From the NCBI GenBank assembly GCA_025399215.1, contig MU621451.1, forward strand, positions 1 to 16,277: a stretch of 16,277 nucleotides of DNA. The letters run 5' to 3'. Below, in pieces: positions 8,899-16,277 of the stretch; within the stretch, counting starts at the first letter, position 1, and each line of letters begins with the position of its first letter. The notes under the pieces are model-generated. The model saw only the letters and a list, made by a program, of their open reading frames with translations. It searched no databases and was not told the DNA's origin. The DNA comes from Globomyces pollinis-pini. Lineage: Eukaryota; Chytridiomycota; Chytridiomycetes; Rhizophydiales; Globomycetaceae. The position numbers and the translations under genes were made by a program.

Positions 8899-9813
8899 AT
8901 GTCGTTCCTAAAAAATTTCTTCCTTAATTTTAAAGTAAAAATGGACGATCTATTCAACAAGCGTCCCAATCAATTCACAGAAGCAGATATGAATCAACTC
9001 TCAAAAAAGCAAAAGAAAGCCCTCAAAGTTCTTTTTGGCTCCAAGCCTTCTGTTCCATTCTCCTTAGCTACGTTTGACGACTGTGAAAGATCTGATGGCC
9101 TAGCTTTGAACATTGCCTACGCAACTGTAAAAGTTCCTACCATTCATATTCCTGTTGATTTTGTCAAACCTACCGCAAGTGATCACTTGTGTGAAAATTT
9201 GGCAAGAATTGAAAAGGTATGGGTATTGAACAACGAAAGAGCTTACAGAATCGTTATTAATGCAATCCTTATAGAAGTTTTAATGACTGAAACAAACGAG
9301 CAACTTTGGGGATTCTGTGACGTCAAGAATGATTGGGAAGGAATTGGAGTCATATATACTGGTGCTGTAGACTACATGTTTGGGTCCGGTAGAATCAAAT
9401 CTGTTGATACTATGGACTCTTCTTTTTTGGTGGTGCAAGCAAAGAAGGAATGGCCTGATAGTTCAATCCCTCAAGTCCTTTGTGCAGCTGGTTGTGCACT
9501 CAGGAAAAGAATGGCTGCGGGAAAGAATACCCCTGTGTTTGCAGCTCTCACCAATGGGCTTTTCTTTCGCTTCTTTGTTATTGATACTGATGGTATGGTG
9601 TATGCTTCTACTACTCATCTATTGGATATTGGAGACGATGAAACTTACAAGTCAAGTACTTCTCTATCTGAAATTCTTCGTTGGTTTACTTGGTTCATGA
9701 CATCAATCAAATCTGTTTCTCCTGGATATTATAGCGAAGATGTGACTCCCCAAGTGATTGATAACTCTCTCACACGGATCAGAAGCTGTTTTGGTCCAAC
9801 ACATCCAATCTAA
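8899..9813 (+). CDS. PD-(D/E)XK nuclease-fold-like protein resembling Crinkler C-terminal domains
   Basis: Intronless, 304 aa. The pattern fits the restriction-endonuclease-like fold seen in Crinkler/RHS-type effector proteins and many expanded fungal proteins. A helix with Glu (NNERAYRIVINAIL, about 111-124) is followed by GAVDY (Asp158), then a strand LVVQAKKEW with a QxK motif (Gln180, Lys182) in place of ExK. Next come SIPQVLCAAGCALRKRM (Gln192) and a TNGLFFRFF strand (about 218-226). No secretion signal or LFLAK-type N-terminus is visible, so it is not a typical secreted Crinkler. The start could be 8899 or Met15 at 8941. GC is visibly higher than in neighbouring genes. Nuclease activity is inference only. 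Confidence 0.6.
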   Translation: MSFLKNFFLNFKVKMDDLFNKRPNQFTEADMNQLSKKQKKALKVLFGSKPSVPFSLATFDDCERSDGLALNIAYATVKVPTIHIPVDFVKPTASDHLCENLARIEKVWVLNNERAYRIVINAILIEVLMTETNEQLWGFCDVKNDWEGIGVIYTGAVDYMFGSGRIKSVDTMDSSFLVVQAKKEWPDSSIPQVLCAAGCALRKRMAAGKNTPVFAALTNGLFFRFFVIDTDGMVYASTTHLLDIGDDETYKSSTSLSEILRWFTWFMTSIKSVSPGYYSEDVTPQVIDNSLTRIRSCFGPTHPI

Positions 9814-9847
9814 AGCAAGAAAGTTAAAATTCAAAAGTAGAATTTGT

Positions 9848-9853
9848 AATAAA
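9848..9853 (+). terminator. AATAAA polyadenylation signal of the Crinkler-like gene
   Basis: AATAAA lies 35 nt after the stop codon, the usual distance for a cleavage and polyadenylation signal. Confidence 0.45.
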
Positions 9854-10059
9854 GGTAGCAATTAGTTGAGATATAGGGTATTAACAATCCATGTCTTGGG
9901 TTAATATCTGTAAATTGCCCCGACTCTTTTACCAATACTACCATCACCAACGTCACCGGATGCTGAAGTAATTCTGCATGCAATGCCTTAGGCTGCTTAT
10001 AAGAAGAGACTTCGTCAACGATACAGCTCCCATCACGAGGAGAAAGGTAAAGGTAGAGT

Positions 10060-10212
10060 AAAATCGTTTATATAAAGACGATGTGATGACTGTTGAATAC
10101 TTACCTTCTTCAACTGTTCGTTCTATTCCGTATTGTATATTGATTGATAACACAATTGATGGTTCCCCACATCGTCCAAATTTTGTACTCTATATTGATA
10201 AAATCGTTTATA
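10060..10212 (+). repeat. Pair of AAAATCGTTTATA direct repeats
   Basis: Identical 13-mers at 10060-10072 and 10200-10212 are each followed by AAG and TCGA/ACGA-like bases, so the similarity extends to about 22 bp. They bracket the right copy of the larger direct repeat. Confidence 0.55.
10087..10167 (+). repeat. Right copy of the diverged direct repeat
   Basis: Partner of 8542-8614, about 1.55 kb away, with blocks TGACTGTTGAAT (10087-10098), TTGATTGATAA (10140-10150) and ATTGATGGTTCCC (10155-10167). The Crinkler-like gene lies between the two copies. Confidence 0.65.
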
Positions 10213-10656
10213 AAGTCGACTTGTAATTAGTGCTGACAAACAACTGGTGGATGAAATTACGAAATAGTGTCACAGTATTGTATCGGATTATGGTTCACGA
10301 AGAGGTCGTACCAGATTCCTTGGAAACATGCTCAGAAAAAACTTTGACAGAAAGCACTGCAAGTAATCACCTTTGCTAATTGTTTCTAAAAAAACACGGA
10401 TACCAGTCATCGGATTGGAAGATGGGAGACTCAATATAGTTGTAAAATAGTAGCATCATGTTTGTATACTTCTTATTTATTTAAACGATTGGTGATAGAC
10501 TAATATGTAGATGGTTACTATCTAAACTGAATATGAATATATCTCTAATTCAATACTGTTCATAAATATCTGATGTAAATTCACAACTTTTCACTGATAT
10601 GTAATATATTGAAAGATATATCTTTGTCTCTATTTGGTTCAAAGGATTGTGTCATA

Positions 10657-10672
10657 TTTTTTTTTTTTTTTT
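10657..10672 (+). promoter_or_regulatory. Run of 16 T upstream of the R3H-like gene
   Basis: A homopolymeric T tract ends 12 bp before the start codon. Similar T runs lie just upstream of the RPA135, HSP70 and leucyl-tRNA synthetase starts, so it is probably a promoter or initiation-region element that excludes nucleosomes. Confidence 0.4.
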
Positions 10673-10684
10673 GAAGTTTATTCT

Positions 10685-11875
10685 ATGAAACGAAAACAAG
10701 AATTGGAGGAACAAATAGACTCAATTAAAACTAACAAAAAGAGTAAAAGCACTTCAGTTAAAAAGAGAGAAGTTAAACCAAAGAATTCGAAATGGTCCAC
10801 CGAAGAAGTCCAAATTTGGGACAAGTTCTTTAAACAAGAACAGAAAAGATTAAATTTTACTTATCAAATTACTGGAAAGGTAGATGAAAACGAGGATTTA
10901 GTAGTGTCAAAAGATATCTCAAACCAAATCTTGGCATATTTGAAAAAATTCAATACTGCAATGTATACTTATTTAGAGGATGTCAACTCTCCTAAATCGA
11001 TAGATTTACCTTTAATTCCACATAGGATCAAACCGATGCTTCAATCATTGACGAGTAAATTCCGATTAGGGTTCAAGTATGATGCTGAAGCAAAGAAAAA
11101 CTCAATTCTATATTACACAACCTCTCTCATCCCAGAAAACTATGAAGAGTTTCCTGAAGCAGTGTGCCGAAAATTTAAAGTGGTTTCCACCATCGTAGCG
11201 GAAGACCAAAGCCAATTGGTGAACACCGCATTTCAGAAAGATATGGATAAAGTATTTGATTCGTATTTGGATGAATTAAATGTAGAAAAACTTACTAGAA
11301 AGTTATTTTTATACTTTAAAACTTTTCTTAATCATAAAGATGGCCCAACAGAGATGGTGTTGCCAACTTTATCCAGTGCCAATCGTGTTATAGTACAAAA
11401 GATTGCGGTTTTATTCAAATTATCATTCCACTCCAAAAACAATGGCCAACAACTTTTGATTACAAAGTCTTTGGCATCAGCAATACCAACAAACGAAGAA
11501 GACGTTTTAAACAAGGCTATTCAACACGAGACTAGTGTTGCTAATAAAACCATCCCACCTCCAGATATGTCGGCAGTTGAATTATTAGAATTTTTTCAAG
11601 GTATTATCAAGCAAACGGTAGAGTTTATTCGAAACAAGGACAAGCCATCTTCCACACATCTAACAGTTGGAACATTCAAACTGGGTACACTGGCTAGCAA
11701 GCTAATTCAGCCGTTCAAACTTAATATCCGAGCGACTAAGAAGACGATAAAGATTACACGTAAATCCACCACTCGAGTACCGCTGGAGCATAATTCTTTT
11801 TGCAGAAAGTTTATGGAGAAGACATACCCTCAACTAAAACTTCCTGATGAAGTCCAAGAATCAGAGAAAGAGTGA
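10685..11875 (+). CDS. Basic protein with three R3H-like repeats
   Basis: Intronless, 396 aa, no named family recognised. The N-terminus (about 1-36) is rich in Lys/Arg and could be a nuclear localisation signal. Three R3H-like units follow at about residues 82-147, 203-262 and 299-362. Each has a hydrophobic helix, then LP-x-L or similar, then a helix ending in a KF/LFKL/PFKL-like turn, and a final strand with T-x-S/K-S. The third unit ends ITRKSTTRVPLEHNSF, close to the KTSNTRIP pattern after the R3H domain of R3HDM proteins. The diagnostic R-x3-H is not intact in any copy (RIKPM, RVIVQ, and Lys in the third), so nucleic-acid binding is uncertain. The Met at 10685 is preferred over the Met at 10634, because the upstream extension is encoded partly by a run of 16 T (poly-Phe). 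Confidence 0.7.
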   Translation: MKRKQELEEQIDSIKTNKKSKSTSVKKREVKPKNSKWSTEEVQIWDKFFKQEQKRLNFTYQITGKVDENEDLVVSKDISNQILAYLKKFNTAMYTYLEDVNSPKSIDLPLIPHRIKPMLQSLTSKFRLGFKYDAEAKKNSILYYTTSLIPENYEEFPEAVCRKFKVVSTIVAEDQSQLVNTAFQKDMDKVFDSYLDELNVEKLTRKLFLYFKTFLNHKDGPTEMVLPTLSSANRVIVQKIAVLFKLSFHSKNNGQQLLITKSLASAIPTNEEDVLNKAIQHETSVANKTIPPPDMSAVELLEFFQGIIKQTVEFIRNKDKPSSTHLTVGTFKLGTLASKLIQPFKLNIRATKKTIKITRKSTTRVPLEHNSFCRKFMEKTYPQLKLPDEVQESEKE

Positions 11876-11890
11876 TGTGATTTAAGATTG

Positions 11891-11896
11891 AATAAA
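11891..11896 (+). terminator. AATAAA polyadenylation signal of the R3H-like gene
   Basis: AATAAA lies 16 nt after the TGA stop. Confidence 0.45.
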
Positions 11897-12045
11897 AACC
11901 AAATGACTTTGATAGTATTGGACGCGTGTATTATGAATAGATTTAAACGTATATCCCATTCTTTGATTTAAAAGCATATTCAATACTGTAAAATTTAAGT
12001 GATTTTTTATTAGGTTGCTGAGAAACTGAGATGTAAAAAAAAAAC

Positions 12046-12066
12046 AAAAAAATATATTTTTTTTTT
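12046..12066 (+). promoter_or_regulatory. A7-TATA-T10 tract just before the RPA135 start
   Basis: Seven A, TATA, then ten T end six bases before the ATG. The core is self-complementary. It probably belongs to the promoter or short 5' leader of the RNA polymerase I subunit gene. Confidence 0.4.
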
Positions 12067-12072
12067 ATCGAA

Positions 12073-15000
12073 ATGGAATTCCGTACTTTAGAACGTACAA
12101 AGGAAGCACTTTCCCCTTCCTCAAAAAGTCACCATTATCCCGCTCTAGCTGCTATAAGCGGTCCACATATCGAATCCTTTAATGCTATGTTCAACAACGG
12201 TGCTGCTCCAGGTTTATTGGATCTAGCTGTTCTGGATATTCCTCATGTTCATGTCTTTGATGGTCAAAAGGGTGACCCTTTGGATAATCGAAATAAAGTT
12301 GAATGTTTGATTTTCTTTATTAATCTCTAGTTTGGTTATCAAATCCAACAGTCGCTAAACCTGTCATTGATGGTAAAAAAGCCTTACAAACTCTTCTTTA
12401 TCCATCCGAATGTAGAGAAAGAGGTGTGTCATATACTGCAAAAATGCAAATCAAGTTGAACTGGAGAGTTAATGGTGGAGCTACAAATTCTGAAGTCAGA
12501 CCATTGGGTAAATTACCTATCATGGTTGGAGTAAGTGTTATGTTTTCATTAATTTCAATAGAGTATAAAGTGTAACTTGGAAGGAAAATCTCCAGCTGAA
12601 ATGGTCAAAAAACACGAAGATGCAGATGAATTTGGTGGTTACTTCATTTCAAATGGTATTGAACGTCTTATACGTTTGCTGATCTTACCACGACGTAATT
12701 ATCCTACCGCTATTGTTCGACCTTCATTCGAAAACAGAGGACCTACTTTTTCCAAATTTGCTGTTCAAATTCGATCTGTTCGAGATGATCAATCATCCCA
12801 AACTTTAACATTACATTATTGTACTGATGGCGCTATCAGTTTACGATTTTCTTATCGAAAGAATGAATACATGATTCCTGTTATGCTCATCTTAAAAGCT
12901 CTTGCACCTATCACAGACAAAGAAATATTTGAGAGAGCTACTATGGTTTGCTTTCGTTTTTCGTTTAATTACTTAGGGAGATTATGGCAATACTTTCTTG
13001 ACAGATAGAGTAGAGATGCTCTTACGATCCTTCCGTCGATATTCCCTTTTTACTCGTGAACAATGCCTTGATTATATTGGATCAAAGTTTGCTGTAATGT
13101 TCGACTCTGCCGAGGATACGACTGAAAGGCAAGTTGGATTAGACTTTTTGAATAGAATTGTTCTTGTTCATTTAAAGAGTACCAAAGCGAAATCTGACTT
13201 ATTATTGTAACATTTTGATTTTTTTCTCATATTACAGGTTTATGATTCAAAAGCTATATGGTGTCGTTTCTGGTGATTTTTCTCAAGACAATCCTGATTC
13301 ACTCCAATTTCAAGAAGTTTTACTTGGCGGTCATTTGTTTCTGGGTATCATTAAAGAAAAATTAAGCGAATGGCTGGCGACAATCAAAATTCAAATTTTG
13401 CAAGATTTAAGAAGGAATCAATCTTCTGTTGATTTTGTGGACAGTAAACTACAACATTTTTATAATTATAGAAAAATATATGTCTAGAGTATTCGGCAAG
13501 ACACTCAATGCTTGTGATATTGGTAAAAAGTTGGAGTACTTTTTAGCCACTGGAAATCTAGTGAGTCCTTCCGGATTGGATTTACAACAAGTAAGTGATT
13601 TAGTTATTCATCAACAATAGACATCTGGATTCACTATTATTGCAGAAAAATTGAACTTTTATCGTTATGTCGCCCATTTTAGATCTATACATCGTGGTGC
13701 GTTCTTTACTGAAATGAAAACAACCACTGTGCGTAAATTGTTACCAGAATCATGGGGATTTATGTGTCCAGTACATACTCCGGATGGAAGTCCTTGTGGT
13801 CTTTTGAATCATTTAAGTCACACTTGTCTAATTATCACGGCACCTGTGGATGTTTCCGGTGTACCTTCAGCTATTGCCTCTTTAGGAGCTGGTCAAATGA
13901 TTGGATCAGTTCCATTTATTAATTCAGAGCAGCCTCTGGATTTCAAAGGTCTCACTGAACATGAGATTGTCATGAAAAAGAGAGAACAATCAATTGTATC
14001 AATACAATTGGATGGTAAAGTTATTGGATGGTGTACTGCTGCCAAAGCATTATCAATTGCTCAAACACTTCGAGAATGGAAAATAAAAGGATTACAACGA
14101 ATTCCGTTAGAACTAGAAATAGGATATGTCCCATTATCATCAGGAGGACAATATCCTGGTTTGTACTTATTCTCAACCCCTGCTCGGTTTATGAGAGCCG
14201 TACATCACCTCGCAACTGATGCTAAAGATTTGATTGGACCATTCGAGCAAGTTTATATGGATATTGCATGTATCGCTGAAGATATTGTGCCTGGAATTAC
14301 TACACACAATGAATACAATCCAACAGATATGCTCAGTTTAGTTGCTAGTTTAACTCCATTTTCGGATTTCAACCAGAGTCCACGTAACATGTATCAATGT
14401 CAGGTATAATTTGTTTTAATTGATGATTTTTTCTAGATGGGTAAACAAACTATGGGTACACCAGTTCAAAACTTTCATCATCGTACAGATAACAAAATGT
14501 ATCGGTTACAAACTGGGCAAACTCCGATTGTTAGACCAAAAGCGCATGATAATTTCGATTTGGATGGGTATCCGAATGGAATGAATGCGGTTGTATGTGT
14601 TATATCCTATACTGGGTATGATATGGAAGATGCCTCTATTCTAGCAAAGTCAGCATTTGAACGAGGGTATGGTTACGGGACTGTCTATAAAGGCGAATGG
14701 GTAGATTTGGCCGACCATAGACCAAAAGGGGAACCAATTACTCATCATTTTGGTTTCTTAGCAGAAGGATCCACCGTGCCAACTCTGCCAAAAAAGAAAT
14801 TAGATCATGCATTGAAATTCATTGACGTAGACGGATTACCATTGGTTGGAGTTCGTTTAAAACAAGGTGATCCAATGTATGCCTTTGTAGATGATGTTAC
14901 CCAGAAAGTGACTATTAAACCGTACAAAGGAATGGAAGACTGTATTGTTGATCAAGTTCGATTAATTGGTAACATATTCAAAAAAAATTCTGATTATTAG

Positions 15001-15876
15001 GTACCGATACAAATGATCAACCGTTACAAAAAATACACATCAAACTTCGAATTCCTCGACCACCTATCATTGGTGATAAATTCTCATCTCGTCATGGGCA
15101 AAAGGGTGTCATATCCCAAAAATGGCCATCCGTTGATATGCCATTTTCCGAAACCGGGATTATTCCTGATGTGATCATCAATCCTCATGCGTTCCCATCT
15201 CGTATGACTATTGGTATGTTTATCGAATCTCTTGCTGGCAAAGCGGGAGCACTGCATGGCCACTCGCAAGATGCCACTGCTTTTAAATTTAACGAGGAAA
15301 ATGCAGCGGCAGATTTCTTTGGAGAACAGCTTGCATCAGCTGGATTTAATTATCATGGTAATGAAGCTATGTATTCTGGAATTACTGGTGAAGAGTTTAA
15401 AGCAGATATTTATATTGGAGTAATAATTGTTAATTATTGACTTTTAGGTGGTCTATTATCAACGTCTGAGACATATGGTTTCTGATAAGTATCAAGTCCG
15501 TACAACGGGTCCAGTACACAATTTAACACAACAACCCATCAAAGGTCGTAAGAGGGCCGGAGGTATTCGTCTCGGAGAGATGGAACGTGATTCATTGCTT
15601 GCCCATGGTGTTTCATTCATTCTTCAAGATCGATTAATGAATTGTTCTGATTATTCTCAATGTCATATATGTCGAGCATGTGGATCAATATTAAGTCCAA
15701 TGCAAATCTATCGTGATAATCTAAACGTCATACCAAGTCGAGGGGAACGAATGACTTGTAAAACTTGCGGACATGGTAAAGCTATTGATATTGTGGCTAT
15801 ACCCTATGTATTCAGATATCTATGTACTGAATTGGTGTCGATGAATGTTAAACTTTCTATTGAAGTGACCAAGTGA
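12073..15876 (+). CDS. RPA2: RNA polymerase I second-largest subunit (RPA135/RPA2 type)
   Basis: Beta-like catalytic subunit of RNA polymerase I, which transcribes rRNA in the nucleolus. Exons: 12073-12304, 12331-12530, 12562-12945, 12977-13206, 13238-13443, 13472-13590, 13621-14403, 14437-14968, 15001-15419, 15448-15876. The nine introns are 26, 31, 31, 31, 28, 30, 33, 32 and 28 nt. The product is 1177 aa, against 1203 in yeast. Landmarks in order: [140 protein letters not shown] and GGIRLGEMERDSL. The C-terminal zinc site is C-x2-C (CRAC, about 1110-1113) and C-x2-C (CKTC, about 1139-1142); the segment between is shorter than in yeast Rpa135. The MYQCQ and [12 protein letters not shown] context matches Pol I rather than Pol II or III. 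Confidence 0.97.
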
Positions 15877-16177
15877 ACTTTATAATTCTAATTTTAAATC
15901 TTGCTTAATAAAATAACTTCATATTTAAATGAGTGTTATGTTTTGCTGTTGATTGTTACCCTACGTAAAGTCACTTTTTGGCTTTTTTCGTGTGCATTTG
16001 CAACCACTCTCAACCTTAAGTTATTACAAAAGAACAATGAATTGATTGTATTCCTATAAATAGATGGAGAAACACGTGTCGTTTACGTTAGAATCTAATC
16101 TAGATAGATTGGAACGCTTATTGCATTGCGAACGAACTAAAGATTTCTTTGACTTTGCATAGATATATTAATTCCAA
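15877..16177. other. Intergenic region between convergent gene ends
   Basis: These 301 bp separate the RNA polymerase I subunit stop from the likely stop of a minus-strand gene. Apart from the AATAAA signal and a short plus-strand ORF at 16064-16162 with no recognisable product, I see nothing in it. Confidence 0.45.
15907..15912 (+). terminator. AATAAA polyadenylation signal of the RNA polymerase I subunit gene
   Basis: AATAAA lies 31 nt after the TGA stop codon. Confidence 0.5.
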
Positions 16178-16277
16178 CTACCTAGTCACTTTGTCTACTG
16201 GCATACCACCTTTATCTCCGATCGATAAAGCACTGATCCATCCATTGGAATGTACTTCAAAGTGCGTGTAGGATCCA
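16178..16277 (-). CDS. Possible 3' end of an unidentified gene (partial)
   Basis: Read on the minus strand from the window edge, 32 codons are open and protein-like (YTHFEVHSNGWISALSIGD, then KGGMPVDKVTR) before TAG at 16178-16180. The composition, with Trp, Gly and Asp-Lys-Gly-Gly, looks like the end of a folded domain, but I do not recognise the family. The opposite strand is also open over much of this stretch, so strand choice is a judgement. A GT just before the stop would also allow an intron and another C-terminus. Confidence 0.4.
   Translation of the reverse strand, partial: GSYTHFEVHSNGWISALSIGDKGGMPVDKVTR

Larger units (their letters stand above)
9814..10684. other. Gene-poor region with diverged repeats and decayed coding-like sequence
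   Basis: No intact gene is seen in 871 bp. It holds a polyadenylation signal for the preceding gene, the right copy of the direct repeat (10087-10167), a 13-bp exact repeat AAAATCGTTTATA at 10060-10072 and 10200-10212, and minus-strand stretches that read like coding sequence but are broken by stops (about 9900-10170 and 10270-10430). A run of 16 T (10657-10672) precedes the next start codon. Confidence 0.5.

Noticed and set aside
9380..9700. Second open frame inside the Crinkler-like gene
   Set aside because: It is a +1 frame shadow. The main frame has the conserved pattern and the full length.
16064..16162. Short plus-strand ORF of 32 codons (MEKHVSFTLESNLDRLERLL...)
   Set aside because: It is short, has no recognisable product and no convincing intron to extend it. 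The minus-strand frame beyond it looks more like coding sequence.
16271..16276. GGATCC (BamHI site) at the very end as a cloning junction
   Set aside because: A single hexamer at an arbitrary window edge is not evidence, and the other edge shows no matching site.
1..16277. CRISPR arrays, rRNA genes, intact transposases or bacterial-style operons
   Set aside because: No regularly spaced repeats, rRNA sequence or transposase motifs were seen, and all well-supported genes are eukaryotic, mostly with introns.

Overview
The window is nuclear DNA of a small-genome, AT-rich eukaryote, most likely an early-diverging fungus or close relative. Supporting this are a Cki1/Yck-type casein kinase I with fungal-style signatures, an Rpa135-like subunit of RNA polymerase I, a cytosolic leucyl-tRNA synthetase of Cdc60 type, and a PRCC-type splicing factor (a family I do not know from budding yeast). 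I cannot name the species. The standard genetic code fits; TAA, TAG and TGA all end reading frames.

Left block, minus strand (1-7238): the 5' end of a cytosolic HSP70 gene with a heat-shock element in its promoter, a membrane-type casein kinase I, the complete leucyl-tRNA synthetase gene, and a PRCC-like gene. These housekeeping genes are rich in introns. Right block, plus strand (7592-15876): a seven-helix membrane protein, an intronless PD-(D/E)XK-like protein resembling Crinkler C-terminal domains, an intronless basic protein with three R3H-like repeats, and the complete RNA polymerase I second-largest subunit gene with nine introns. PRCC and the membrane protein diverge from a shared 353-bp region. 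The last 100 bp probably hold the 3' end of another minus-strand gene.

The most striking property is intron size. I could place 30 introns by requiring frame continuity, GT..AG ends and agreement with conserved protein families. Twenty-nine of them are 24-37 nt (mean about 30) and one is 76 nt; 27 end in TAG and 3 in CAG. One 24-nt intron carries a full TACTAAT branch site, and one intron directly follows the HSP70 start codon, leaving a first coding exon of ATG only. A 31st candidate, with an AAG acceptor, lies in the kinase gene.

The part between the housekeeping genes (about 8450-10680) is accessory in character. The Crinkler-like gene is flanked by a diverged direct repeat of about 75-80 bp, and the downstream flank holds decayed, coding-like minus-strand sequence. 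The genes do not form one pathway. Several are growth-linked (translation, rRNA transcription, splicing, chaperone), which is usual for a compact fungal chromosome.
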